Part shown: in pieces, positions 8,029-16,440 of the stretch
How positions within the stretch are numbered: the stretch's first letter is position 1
Layout of the letters: each line of letters opens with the position of its first letter
From: Micromonospora_J zhanjiangensis
GTDB lineage: Bacteria > Actinomycetota > Actinomycetes > Mycobacteriales > Micromonosporaceae
Assembly (NCBI RefSeq): GCF_042650605.1
Contig: NZ_JBHSBN010000007.1
Location: 248,001 to 312,000 of the forward strand
DNA length: 64,000 bases
Reading direction: 5' to 3'
Program-made: the position numbers and the translations under genes
Notes under the pieces: generated by a model
The model's database searches: none
The model's input: the letters and a program-made list of their open reading frames with translations, nothing else
What the model was told of the DNA's origin: nothing

Positions 8029-8103
8029 TCAGGAGTTGGGGCGCTTGCCGTGGTTGGCGGAGCTCTTCTTACGGGCCTTCTTCTTGCGTGCCTTCTTGGC
8101 CAT
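8029..8103 (-). CDS. Ribosomal protein bL37, 24 residues
   Basis: A 24-codon gene encoding MAKKARKKKARKK followed by the NHGKRPN motif. This very basic mini-protein matches the actinobacterial large-subunit protein bL37 known from mycobacterial ribosome structures. ATG 8103 is preceded by a strong AGGAGA site at 6-8 nt. The gene is too short for normal ORF calling and is easily missed. It is convergent with rsrA across a shared terminator. Family assignment rests on the NHGKRPN tail and the Lys/Arg-rich body. Confidence 0.78.
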   Translation of the reverse strand: MAKKARKKKARKKSSANHGKRPNS

Positions 8104-8301
8104 CGATCTGTTCTCCTGTCGTCTGCGCGGGGACAGCCGGGTCCGGTTCGGCGTGCCTTCCGCCGACCGTCCTGGCTGCTCCTCCCGGTGTCGGGAGGCG
8201 ACCCGACGATGGTAGTCGCGGCGTAGGCCGGCCCGAGCGGGCGGGCGCGTGATTGGATACCGTTCGCACGCACACGCCGTTGACGAGGAGGGCCGTTCGA
8301 G

Positions 8302-8517
8302 ATGGCCGAGGAAATCCGTGCCGAGATGGTGGCGAACGTCTGGAAGGTCGTCGCGTCGACCGGTGACAGCGTCTCCGAGGGCGACACGCTGGTGATCCTG
8401 GAGTCGATGAAGATGGAGATCCCGGTGGTCGCCGAGTCCGACGGCGTGGTGGAGCAGCTCGCCGTCAACGAGGGCGACGTGGTCCAGGACGGTGATCTGA
8501 TCGCGGTCATCGGATGA
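8302..8517 (+). CDS. Biotin carboxyl carrier-type protein (acyl-CoA carboxylase subunit)
   Basis: A 71-residue free-standing biotinyl domain. The biotin-accepting lysine is K37 in ESMKMEIP, flanked by the usual beta-barrel strands (AEMVANVWKV, and GDVVQDGDLIAVIG). Such single-domain carriers serve acetyl- or propionyl-CoA carboxylases in actinobacteria; the biotin carboxylase and carboxyltransferase partners are not in this window. Start ATG 8302 has a GGAGGG-like site. Its stop overlaps the downstream GNAT gene start by ATGA, so the two are coupled. Confidence 0.87.
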   Translation: MAEEIRAEMVANVWKVVASTGDSVSEGDTLVILESMKMEIPVVAESDGVVEQLAVNEGDVVQDGDLIAVIG

Positions 8518-9131
8518 CCGTCGCGGTCGTGGTGCGGGCCGCCCGGCCGGAGCAGTACGACGCGATCGGCGCGCTGACCGTCGCCGCCTACGACGCGGAC
8601 GGCCAGCTCGCCGGCGAACACGGCTACCAGCGGGTGCTCGCCGACGTACCCGGCCGCGCCTCGGCCGGCGAACTGCTGGTTGCCGTGGACCCGACCACCG
8701 GCGAGGTGCTCGGTTCGGTGCTGTTCGTGCTGCCCGGGTCCGCGTACGCGGAGCTTTCCCGGCCCGGAGAGGCGGAGTTCCGGATGCTGGCCGTCGCCCC
8801 GGCGGCCCAGCGGCGTGGCGTCGGCGAGGCACTGGTCCGCGCCTGCCGGGAGCGTGCGGAGGCGGCCGGCTGTGCCCGGCTGGTCATCTGCGCCCGGAGC
8901 TTCTCGGCGCCGGCGCACCGGCTCTATGCCCGGCTCGGCTTCGTCCGGGCGCCCGAACTCGACTGGTCCCCGATGCCCGGCGTCGACCTGATCGGCCTGC
9001 GGCTCGACCTGACCGCCCGGGCGGGCGATCACGGCCCGGACCGGGCGGGCGGTTCGCGAGTCCCGGCCCCGGCCCCGGTGCCCGGTCAGGCGGTCGGGTC
9101 GGTGGCGCCGATGCCGTCCAGGATCTCGTAG
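8514..9131 (+). CDS. GNAT-family N-acetyltransferase
   Basis: A 205-residue acetyltransferase. The acetyl-CoA site is visible as EFRMLAVAPAAQRRGVGEAL near residues 90-108, with the final beta-strand and helix in HRLYARLGF. The substrate is unknown. ATG 8514 overlaps the biotin-carrier stop (ATGA). The last ~40 residues are Pro/Gly-rich and their codons overlap the 3' end of the convergent TetR gene by 46 bp, an unusual overlap for this region; the functional domain ends before it. Confidence 0.77.
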   Translation: MTVAVVVRAARPEQYDAIGALTVAAYDADGQLAGEHGYQRVLADVPGRASAGELLVAVDPTTGEVLGSVLFVLPGSAYAELSRPGEAEFRMLAVAPAAQRRGVGEALVRACRERAEAAGCARLVICARSFSAPAHRLYARLGFVRAPELDWSPMPGVDLIGLRLDLTARAGDHGPDRAGGSRVPAPAPVPGQAVGSVAPMPSRIS

Positions 9132-9673
9132 CCGACCACCAGCGCGATCCGCCGCCGCTCCTCCTCGTCGATCTCCGGCGCCCGGACCGCGAACCAGCTG
9201 GTGTGCACGGCGAACAGCGCCAACGCGCCGCGCAGCTTGCCCTGTGGTGAACTGTCCCCCCGGGAGATCACGTCGGCGATCCGGATCAGCCGGTCACGCA
9301 TCTGCTGGCCGGCGGAGAGGTTCTTCAACACCGTCTGGTTCTGCTCGAAGAACCGCATCACGGTGGGGGCGGAGCCGGCGAAGAACTGGTCGGCGTACCG
9401 GGCCAGGATCTCCCGTCGGGTGGCGGCGCCGACCGGCTGCTCCTCGGCCCAGTCGAGCAGCTCGTCCATCCGCTGCGCGCGACCCTCGACGAAGCTGTTG
9501 ACGATGTCGTCCTTGCTCTTGAAGTGGTAGTAGACCGCCGCCTTGGTCACGTTGAGTCGTTCGGCGATCTCCCGGAGTGAGGTCTTCTCGTAGCCCTGCT
9601 CGGTGAAGAGTTCGAGCGCCACCTCCTGGATGCGCGCCCGGGTGCCGCCTGTGCCCTCGCTCACCGAACTCAC
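9086..9673 (-). CDS. TetR-family repressor of the adjacent efflux pump
   Basis: A TetR regulator of about 195 residues. The N-terminal DNA-binding domain is complete (ALELFTEQGYEKTSLREIAE, then VTKAAVYYHFKSKDDI), followed by a helical ligand domain. I choose GTG 9673 because AGGCGG precedes it by 6 nt; a longer GTG at 9703 is possible but unsupported. It is divergent from a DHA2-type exporter with a 113-bp intergenic region holding two matching dyads, the standard layout of a ligand-released repressor controlling a multidrug pump. The inducing compound cannot be told from sequence. Confidence 0.87.
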   Translation of the reverse strand: MSSVSEGTGGTRARIQEVALELFTEQGYEKTSLREIAERLNVTKAAVYYHFKSKDDIVNSFVEGRAQRMDELLDWAEEQPVGAATRREILARYADQFFAGSAPTVMRFFEQNQTVLKNLSAGQQMRDRLIRIADVISRGDSSPQGKLRGALALFAVHTSWFAVRAPEIDEEERRRIALVVGYEILDGIGATDPTA

Positions 9674-9712
9674 GGGAAACCGCCTAACTCGCTTGACTCT
9701 CACCGACCACCA

Positions 9713-9758
9713 ACTTACCGTACGGCTAGTAAGTACACTAGCCGGGCGGCAAGTAAGT
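9713..9758. promoter_or_regulatory. Tandem TetR operator pair between repressor and pump genes
   Basis: Two 22-bp sites, 9713-9734 and 9737-9758, match at 17 of 22 positions with a 24-bp period. The first is a dyad ACTTAC-N10-GTAAGT. The second ends in the same AAGTAAGT. A further perfect dyad GGCTAGT-N6-ACTAGCC (9724-9743) bridges them, and AACTTAC/GTAAGTT (9712-9718, 9753-9759) frames the whole. They lie between the divergent starts at 9673 and 9787. Confidence 0.65.
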
Positions 9759-9786
9759 TCGTCTCACATCCGGGGAGAGCCTAGCG

Positions 9787-11391
9787 ATGACCACCACGGA
9801 GCAGCCTGCGGCCGTGCGACCCAACGTCCGGGTCGTACTGGGCGGCCTCATGATCGCGATGATGCTCGCGATGCTCGATAACATGATCATCAGCACCGCC
9901 CTGCCGCGCATCATCGGCGAGTTCAAGGCCCTGAACCACTTCACCTGGGTGGTCACCGCGTACGTCCTGGGCACCACCGTCTCCACCCCGATCTGGGGCA
10001 AGCTGGGTGACCTGTACGGCCGTAAGGCGGTCTTCCTCACCTCGATCGTGATCTTCCTGGTCGGTTCGGCGCTCTGCGGCATGTCGGGTTCCAGCCTCCT
10101 CGGCGGCCCGGCCGAGGGCATGGCCGAGCTGATCGCCTTCCGCGCCGTACAGGGCCTGGGCGCCGGCGGTCTGATGGTGGGCGTGATGGCGATCATCGGC
10201 GACCTGGTGCCGCCCCGCGAGCGGGGTCGTTACCAAGGCATGATCGCCGGCATCATGGCGATCGCGATGGTCGCCGGTCCGCTGGTCGGCGGGTTCATCA
10301 CCGACCACCTCTCCTGGCGCTGGGCGTTCTACGTCAATCTGCCGCTGGGCGGGCTGGCGCTGCTGGTCCTGGCCACCACGATGCACCTGCCGAAATACCG
10401 CACCGAGCACCGGATCGACTGGCTCGGCGCCGGCCTGCTGTCGGTGGGCATCACCGCGATGGTCCTGATCACCACCTGGGGCGGCAACGAGTACGCCTGG
10501 GCCTCGTGGCAGATCCTCGGACTGGCCGGGCTGGCCCTGCTCTCGCTGGTCGCGTTCGCCTTCGTCGAGCGCCGGGCGGTCGAACCGATCCTGCCGCTCA
10601 ACCTGTTCGCCAACCGCAACTTCACGCTGATCTCGCTGATCGGGTTCCTGCTCGGCTTCGCGATGTTCGGCGCGATGAACTTCCTGCCGCTGTTCCAGCA
10701 GACCGTGCAGGGCGCCTCGGCCACCAACAGCGGCCTGCTGCTGCTGCCGCTGATGTTCGGCATGCTGGTGGTGTCCATCGTGGTCGGTCGGACGATCACC
10801 AAGACCGGTCGGTACCGGATCTTCCCGATCGTCGGCGGCGTGGTGATGGCGGCCGGCATGGCGCTGCTGACCCTGCTGGACGTGCACACCAGCAAGACCC
10901 AGCTGGCGCTCTACATGGTCGTGCTCGGTGTCGGGATGGGCTTCCTGATGCAGACCACGATGCTGATCGCGCAGAACAGCGTGGAGCAGAAGGACCTTGG
11001 CGCGGCCAGCGGCGCGGCCACCTTCTTCCGGTCGATCGGCGGCTCGTTCGGCATCTCGCTGTTCGGCGCGATCTTCTCGCACCGGTTGGCCGCCTCGGCG
11101 GCCGGTCCGGTCCTGGCCGGGGCCGGCGGCGATTCGGGCGGCGGCCGGATGGACCCGGCGGAACTGGCCAAGCTCTCGGTGCGGATCCGGGATGTGGTGC
11201 TCGGCGGGCTGGCCGACTCCATCTCCGGGGTGTTCGTCTGGGCGATGCTGTTCACCGTCGCGGTGCCGGTGCTGGCCTGGTTCATCAAGGAGATCCCGCT
11301 GCGCGGATCGGCGGACCGGGCCGAGGCCGAGGCCGCCGAGACGCCGGAGGAGCAGGCCGAGACCGCGTTGGCGAACGCCCCGGTGCACTGA
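9787..11391 (+). CDS. DHA2-family (14-TM) MFS multidrug exporter
   Basis: A 534-residue major-facilitator drug:proton antiporter of the EmrB/QacA class. The signatures include LDNMIISTALPRI in helix 1 (motif D1), GKLGDLYGRK in the loop after helix 2 (motif A), RAVQGLGAGGLM (motif B), GPLVGGFITD (motif C) and about 14 hydrophobic segments. The tail after the last helix is acidic (RAEAEAAETPEEQAE). ATG 9787 follows GGGGAGAG. The gene is expected to be repressed by the divergent TetR protein through the duplicated operators. Cytoplasmic membrane. Confidence 0.88.
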   Translation: MTTTEQPAAVRPNVRVVLGGLMIAMMLAMLDNMIISTALPRIIGEFKALNHFTWVVTAYVLGTTVSTPIWGKLGDLYGRKAVFLTSIVIFLVGSALCGMSGSSLLGGPAEGMAELIAFRAVQGLGAGGLMVGVMAIIGDLVPPRERGRYQGMIAGIMAIAMVAGPLVGGFITDHLSWRWAFYVNLPLGGLALLVLATTMHLPKYRTEHRIDWLGAGLLSVGITAMVLITTWGGNEYAWASWQILGLAGLALLSLVAFAFVERRAVEPILPLNLFANRNFTLISLIGFLLGFAMFGAMNFLPLFQQTVQGASATNSGLLLLPLMFGMLVVSIVVGRTITKTGRYRIFPIVGGVVMAAGMALLTLLDVHTSKTQLALYMVVLGVGMGFLMQTTMLIAQNSVEQKDLGAASGAATFFRSIGGSFGISLFGAIFSHRLAASAAGPVLAGAGGDSGGGRMDPAELAKLSVRIRDVVLGGLADSISGVFVWAMLFTVAVPVLAWFIKEIPLRGSADRAEAEAAETPEEQAETALANAPVH

Positions 11392-11425
11392 GCGCGCGCC
11401 GAACGCGGCCGGCCGACGGTTCGCC

Positions 11426-11469
11426 AGGGCCCCTTTCTCATCCCGCGGTCGGGGTGGGAAAGGGGCCCT
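11426..11469. terminator. Long hairpin terminator after the MFS gene
   Basis: Arms 11426-11444 and 11451-11469 pair over 19 positions (12 perfect outer pairs, then an inner stretch with wobble pairs), leaving a 6-nt loop. It lies between convergent transcription units and can work in both directions. Confidence 0.75.
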
Positions 11470-11516
11470 CCGCGTAGGGCACGGCCGTGCCGGCAGCGGC
11501 GGTGGCCTGCCGCCTG

Positions 11517-11586
11517 CGGCCCGCGCGTCCCGCGGGTGGGGGGCCGGTGCGGCCGGTGCACGGGCCTCGGCCCGCGCGTCCCGCGG
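11517..11586. repeat. Direct repeat of 19 bp in intergenic DNA
   Basis: CGGCCCGCGCGTCCCGCGG occurs at 11517-11535 and again at 11568-11586, 51 bp apart, between the MFS terminator and the TPR gene stop. No function is apparent; it may be residue of a local duplication. Confidence 0.5.
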
Positions 11587-11628
11587 ATGGGGAGTTCCGG
11601 ACAGCGGTGGTGACCCGTTGCCAGGTCT

Positions 11629-13584
11629 TCAGCGGGTCCGGCGCAGCCGCGCGGTGAGTCGACGCCAGAGCCGGGTCAGCGGGCCCGGCCGGCGCTCGTC
11701 CGCCCCGTCCGGCACCAGCAACAGCCGGGTGGCGGCGATCATCGGCGGTGCCATGGCCGGGGTGGCCAGCACCAGCTGGGCCAGCGACCGGGCGATGGAG
11801 ACCGGCCGGTCCCGCGCCACGGTGATCCCGTCGGTCAGCCGCTCGGCCGCGACCCGGGCCACGTCCGCCCGGACGTCCGGGTCCACCCAGGCGTACGTGA
11901 CCAGGGCGAACAGGGCGGCCTCGGTGACCCAGTCCTCGACGCCCCAGACGAGATCGAGCAGCACCTGGCGGCGGGTGGAGGTGGGCCACGGTTCGTCGGT
12001 GCGGTGGTGCAGCAGACCGAGGCAGGCCCAGACCTGCACGCAGCGGACCCACAGCGTCGGGTCGTGCTCGGCGAGCGCCCGACCGAGCGGGGTGGCCGGC
12101 GGCCGCGGCGGGTGGGCCAGCAGCCCGAGCAGGTCGTCCAGGTCGAGGGTGGCCAGACCGACCGCGCCGTCGTACGCGGCCGGCGGGTGCGGCCAGGCGG
12201 GATGGGCGAGCTGACGGATCCGTTCGACGGCCGTCGCCGACGGCGGCCCCACCACCGGTGCCGCGACCATGCCGTCGTAGCGCCACAACTGGTGGGCGGA
12301 GGCCCGGCGCGGCAGCCGGATGTCCGGCTCCGGCGCCTCGGCGACGCTGATCACCAGATCGGGGGCGGCGGAGGCCAGCGCCCGCATCGCGCTCGGTGGT
12401 TCCAGGCCGCTCAACCGCAGCCGGCCCTGGGTGGGCAGCCGCCCGACGGTGGGGGGCCGGACCTCGCCGCCGGCACGCGGCGGGCCGGCGGAGACCGGGC
12501 GGTCGTCGTCGACGCCGGAGGACCCGTCGCCCGGAGCGTCGTCGTCGCCGTCCCGCGGTTGGGTGGCCAGCAGTTGCCGCAGTGCGTTGGCCACCGCCTC
12601 GCCGGCCGGTGGCAGGTGCCCCAGCCACGGGACGCTGTGGCAGCACTCGGCCAGGTCCGTGTGCTCGTGCGAGTCGTCCGGATGGTCGCGTTGGAAGTCG
12701 GCGAGGGCGACCAGGTGGGTGAGTTCCCCGTCCCGCTGGTACCGCAGCCGGTGGCCGGTGTGCACCGCGCAGTCGAAGGTCGGGTTCCGGTCCAGGGCCT
12801 GGTCGATCCAGCGCAGCGCCTCGTCGAGCCGGCCGTTGTCGGCGAGCGTCCCGGCGATGTCGGCGTACACCGACAGGTCGTCGGGGTCGTAGCTGACGGC
12901 CCGGCGCAGGGCGGCGATGGCCTCCTCGGTCCGGCCGGCGCTGCGGTAGGCGTAGCCCAGCCACACCTCGGCCAGCTTGTCCCGACGGCCGCGGGCGCCG
13001 CGTCGCGCCCAGTCCACGGCGAGGTCGGCCTCGCCGAGCCGCCGGGCCAGTGCGGAGGCCGCACCGAGCAGCAGCCCGTGTTCCGGGTTGGCGTCCACCA
13101 TGTGGGCGGCCAGCCGCAGGTAGGCGCGCAACGGCTGCCGGCCCGGCGGCGGCACCGGGTCCGGGGTGCCGGCGCAGATCCGCATGAGGATCCGGGCCAT
13201 CTGCTCGGGGTCCAACCGGGCGGCCAGGCCCGGGGCGTTGACCCACGGCACGCCGGCCCAGTCGGCCGTGGGGGCGTAGCTGGTGGCCGAGGCGAGCAGT
13301 TCCAGTCCCTCGGCCGGCTCCCCGGCGGCGGCGAGCAGGTGGGCCCGCGCCACCACCGTGCCGACGAAGGCGTGCTGGTCCAGCGGGAACAGGTCCAGCC
13401 CGCCACCGGTACGGGCGGCGAGCCGGGCGAGGACCTCGTGCACCTCCGGCATCGTCGGGGCGTACGCCAAGGCCCCGGCGACGTGTCCGGCGGCGTGCGT
13501 CAGATCGCCGTCGCTGATCGCCAGCCGGGCCAGGGCGAGTTCGCCCTCGGCCGACAGCCGTGGATCGTCCGTTCCCTCGGGCAC
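11629..13584 (-). CDS. TPR-repeat protein of unknown role, 651 residues
   Basis: Start GTG 13584. The N-terminal ~310 residues contain TPR-like helical pairs (AEVWLGYAYRSAGRTEEAIAAL, then DDLSVYADIAGTLADNGRL, then ALRWIDQALDRNP), a scaffold for protein interactions. A flexible acidic/Pro-rich linker (around 345-385) leads to a C-terminal ~260-residue region rich in Leu, Trp and His without a domain I recognise. There is no signal peptide or membrane segment. The gene stands alone, convergent to the MFS gene and divergent from the SIS-domain gene. Function cannot be assigned. Confidence 0.7.
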   Translation of the reverse strand: MPEGTDDPRLSAEGELALARLAISDGDLTHAAGHVAGALAYAPTMPEVHEVLARLAARTGGGLDLFPLDQHAFVGTVVARAHLLAAAGEPAEGLELLASATSYAPTADWAGVPWVNAPGLAARLDPEQMARILMRICAGTPDPVPPPGRQPLRAYLRLAAHMVDANPEHGLLLGAASALARRLGEADLAVDWARRGARGRRDKLAEVWLGYAYRSAGRTEEAIAALRRAVSYDPDDLSVYADIAGTLADNGRLDEALRWIDQALDRNPTFDCAVHTGHRLRYQRDGELTHLVALADFQRDHPDDSHEHTDLAECCHSVPWLGHLPPAGEAVANALRQLLATQPRDGDDDAPGDGSSGVDDDRPVSAGPPRAGGEVRPPTVGRLPTQGRLRLSGLEPPSAMRALASAAPDLVISVAEAPEPDIRLPRRASAHQLWRYDGMVAAPVVGPPSATAVERIRQLAHPAWPHPPAAYDGAVGLATLDLDDLLGLLAHPPRPPATPLGRALAEHDPTLWVRCVQVWACLGLLHHRTDEPWPTSTRRQVLLDLVWGVEDWVTEAALFALVTYAWVDPDVRADVARVAAERLTDGITVARDRPVSIARSLAQLVLATPAMAPPMIAATRLLLVPDGADERRPGPLTRLWRRLTARLRRTR

Positions 13585-13747
13585 CTGTCGCAGTCTCCCC
13601 GTCGCCGTCCGTTTCCCTGGGTCTGGGCAGCGTAGGCGATGATCGCGAGCAACTGTGATCCGCTGCGCGATTCTGCGCGTTCAATTGCTCTGAGCGATCG
13701 AAGCCTGCAAGAATGCGCATGGACTGAGCATCGAGTGGAGGTTTCCC

Positions 13748-14803
13748 GTGAGCCGACCTGGCGCCGGTATGGCAACCGACATCGCCGAGCAGCCGGCCGG
13801 ATTCGCCCGGTTGCTGGAGCCGGCGCAGGCCGACCCGATCGCCCGGGTGGCCGCCGCGATCGCCGAGCGCCGGCCGCGACACGTGGTGTTCACCGCCCGG
13901 GGCACCTCCGACCACGCCGCCCTGTACGCGGCGTACCTGACCGAGATCCGGCTCGGGCTGCCCGCCGGGCTGGCGTCGCCCAGCACGATCACCCTCTTCG
14001 GCGCCCGGCCCGACCTGTCCGACGCGCTGGTGGTCGGGGTCAGCCAGAGCGGTGGTTCGCCCGACCTGGCCGAGGTGCTGCGGGTGGCCCGGTCCGCCGG
14101 GGCGCTGACCCTGGCCGTCACCAACGCTCCGGACTCGCCGCTGGTGGAGGTGGCCGAGCTGGCGGTCGACGTGGCCGCCGGGCACGAGCGGGCCGTCGCC
14201 GCCACCAAGACGTACACCGCGGAGCTGCTCGCCCTGCTCATGCTGGTCGAGGGCATCCGGGCGGGGGACGGCGCGCTGCCGGCGGCCGAGCGGGCCGCGC
14301 TCGACGCGCTGCCGGAGCTGGCCGCCGCGACCCTGGCCGACCGCACCCCGGAGGAACTGGCGCCGCGGTACCGGTTCGCCGCCCAGTTGGTCACCACCGG
14401 GCGCGGGTACGCCTACCCGACCGCCCGGGAGGCCGCGCTGAAGCTGATGGAGACGTCGTACCTGCCGGCGCTGGCCTTCTCCGGCGCGGACCTGCTGCAC
14501 GGGCCGCTGGCGATGACCGACCCGGACGTGCCGGTGCTGGCCGTCGTCGGTTCCGGGCCCGGGGGCCGGGCGATGGGCGAGGTGCTGCCCCGGCTCGCCG
14601 AGCGCGGCGCGGACCTGGTCGCCGTCGGGTCCGCCGCGGTGCCCGGGGCCGCCACCCGGCTGGCGGTGCCCGAGGTGGACGAGCGGTACGCCCCGCTGCT
14701 GGACATCCTGCCGCTGCAACGGCTGGCCCTGGCCCTGGCGCTGGCCCGGGGGGAGGACCCGGACGCGCCGCGCGGACTCAAGAAGGTCACCGCCACGATG
14801 TGA
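13748..14803 (+). CDS. SIS-domain sugar-phosphate isomerase/deaminase (GlmS-C or NagB-II like)
   Basis: A 351-residue protein with two SIS domains and no glutaminase domain. Landmarks are FTARGTSDHAALY, the phosphate loop VVGVSQSGGSPDL, the ATKTYTAE segment, the second-domain GRGYAYPTAREAALKLMET and the C-terminal LKKVTATM. This pattern is shared by the isomerase half of GlmS and by NagB-II glucosamine-6-phosphate deaminases; lack of the N-terminal amidotransferase favours a deaminase or related aldose-ketose enzyme. GTG 13748 is preceded by GGAGG. The upstream 163 bp is comparatively AT-rich and probably carries its promoter; no DasR-type site is recognised. Confidence 0.8.
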   Translation: MSRPGAGMATDIAEQPAGFARLLEPAQADPIARVAAAIAERRPRHVVFTARGTSDHAALYAAYLTEIRLGLPAGLASPSTITLFGARPDLSDALVVGVSQSGGSPDLAEVLRVARSAGALTLAVTNAPDSPLVEVAELAVDVAAGHERAVAATKTYTAELLALLMLVEGIRAGDGALPAAERAALDALPELAAATLADRTPEELAPRYRFAAQLVTTGRGYAYPTAREAALKLMETSYLPALAFSGADLLHGPLAMTDPDVPVLAVVGSGPGGRAMGEVLPRLAERGADLVAVGSAAVPGAATRLAVPEVDERYAPLLDILPLQRLALALALARGEDPDAPRGLKKVTATM

Positions 14804-14827
14804 GCCGGTCGTGGCACGCTTGCCTGC

Positions 14828-16381
14828 GTGTCCACGCTGCGCGATCTCGCCGAGGAGCACACCGCCCTCCGGCCGGCCGACATCGACCACCTGCACCGGG
14901 TGGCCGGTGACTGGCAGTTGCTCTCCGACCTCTCCTTCGCCGACCTGCTGCTCTGGGTGCCGACCGACGGGGACGAGACCTTCCTCTGCGTGGCCCAGGT
15001 GCGGCCGACCACCGCGCCGACCGCGTACCAGGACGACCAGGTGGGCCGGATCGTCGGCGGGCCGGAGGTGGCCCACCTGACCATCGCGTACGCCCAGGGC
15101 CGGATCTGGCGGGAGGGCGACCCGGTCTGGTACGGCGACACCCCGGCCCGGCACGAGGCGATCCCGGTCCGGTTGCGGGCCGGTGACGGCGAGTCGGCGG
15201 GCGAGATCATCGCGGTGGTCGGCCGGGACACCAACCTGTCCACCGCCCGGACCCCGAGCCAGCTGGAACTCAACTACCTCACCACCGCCGACGACCTGGC
15301 CCAGATGCTCGCCGACGGGACCTTCCCGCCGCCCCGGCATCCCGGCGAGACCACCTCCGCCCCCCGGGTCGGTGACGGGCTGGTCCGGCTCGACGCCAAC
15401 GGCAAGGTGACCTACGCCAGCCCGAACGCCCAGTCGGCGTACCGCCGGCTCGGTTTCTCGTCGCACCTGGTCGGCGAGGACCTGGCCGCGCTGAACAGTC
15501 GGCTCGCCAGCGACCCGCTGGACGGCACCGAGGCAGCGAACGGGGTGCTCGCGGCGCTACGCGGCGAGGCGCCGCCCCGGCGGGAGGTCGAGGCGCGCGG
15601 GGCGACCGTGCTCACCCGCTCGCTGCCGCTGATGCCCGCCGGGGTGCCGATCGGCGCGCTGGTGCTGGTCCGGGACATGACCGAGGTACGCCGTCGGGAC
15701 CGGGCGCTGATCACCAAGGACGCCACCATCCGGGAGATCCACCACCGGGTGAAGAACAACCTGCAGACGGTGGCCGCCCTGCTGCGGCTGCAGGCCCGAC
15801 GGGTGGACAGCCCGGCGGCCCGCTCCGCGCTGGAGGAGTCGGTACGCCGGGTCGCCTCCATCGCCCTGGTGCACGAGACGCTGTCGATGAGCAGCGACGA
15901 GGCGGTCGAGTTCGACGGGATCGTGGACCGGGTGGCCCAGGCCGCCGCCGACGTTGCCGCCACCGACTTCACGGTCCGGATGCGCCGGCAGGGCACCTTC
16001 GGTGTGCTGCCGGCCGAGATCGCCACCTCGCTGGTGATGGTGCTCAACGAGCTGTTGATCAACGCGGTCGAGCACGCGTTCGAGGAGCCGGCGGACGCGC
16101 CCGGGCCGCCGGTCGTGGCGACGGTGGGGGATCCGTCCGGCGAGCCGGCCGAGGTGGTGGTCTCCGCGCACCGTTTCCGTAAGCAGCTGCACGTGACGGT
16201 CGCCGACAACGGCCGGGGACTGCCGGTCGACTTCGACCAGGGCAGCACCGGTCGGCTCGGTCTGCAGATCGTCCGCGCGCTGGCCACCGGTGAACTGCGC
16301 GGCTCCATCGAGCTGCGCAACCGGGCCCAGGGCGGTACCGAGGCGGTGCTGGTGGTCCCGCTGTCCCGTAGCCGCCGGTAA
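14828..16381 (+). CDS. pdtaS: Sensor histidine kinase PdtaS-like (GAF-PAS-HisKA_2)
   Basis: A soluble 517-residue kinase. Order: an N-terminal GAF-like domain (about 10-150), a PAS-like domain (about 180-290, ending LVLVRDMTEV), a HisKA_2 dimerisation helix with phospho-acceptor His in EIHHRVKNNLQTVAALL (about 305-320), and an HATPase with N-box NELLINAVEHAF, G1 DNGRGLP and a terminal GGTEAVLVV. This architecture matches mycobacterial PdtaS, which works with the RNA-binding antiterminator PdtaR and senses copper/NO-type signals in mycobacteria. No pdtaR is in the window. GTG 14828 follows the SIS gene by 24 bp, so co-transcription is likely. No membrane segments. Confidence 0.82.
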   Translation: MSTLRDLAEEHTALRPADIDHLHRVAGDWQLLSDLSFADLLLWVPTDGDETFLCVAQVRPTTAPTAYQDDQVGRIVGGPEVAHLTIAYAQGRIWREGDPVWYGDTPARHEAIPVRLRAGDGESAGEIIAVVGRDTNLSTARTPSQLELNYLTTADDLAQMLADGTFPPPRHPGETTSAPRVGDGLVRLDANGKVTYASPNAQSAYRRLGFSSHLVGEDLAALNSRLASDPLDGTEAANGVLAALRGEAPPRREVEARGATVLTRSLPLMPAGVPIGALVLVRDMTEVRRRDRALITKDATIREIHHRVKNNLQTVAALLRLQARRVDSPAARSALEESVRRVASIALVHETLSMSSDEAVEFDGIVDRVAQAAADVAATDFTVRMRRQGTFGVLPAEIATSLVMVLNELLINAVEHAFEEPADAPGPPVVATVGDPSGEPAEVVVSAHRFRKQLHVTVADNGRGLPVDFDQGSTGRLGLQIVRALATGELRGSIELRNRAQGGTEAVLVVPLSRSRR

Positions 16382-16440
16382 TCCCGACCCGGGCCGGCGC
16401 GGCCGGTCCCGCGGTGACGGCTCCGCCGCGCGGGTGCCGG

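Noticed and set aside
11438..15466. 1342-codon open frame on the minus strand
   Set aside because: It runs across several well-supported genes (the TPR gene in another frame, the SIS gene and part of pdtaS) and is low-complexity Arg/Gly/Pro throughout.
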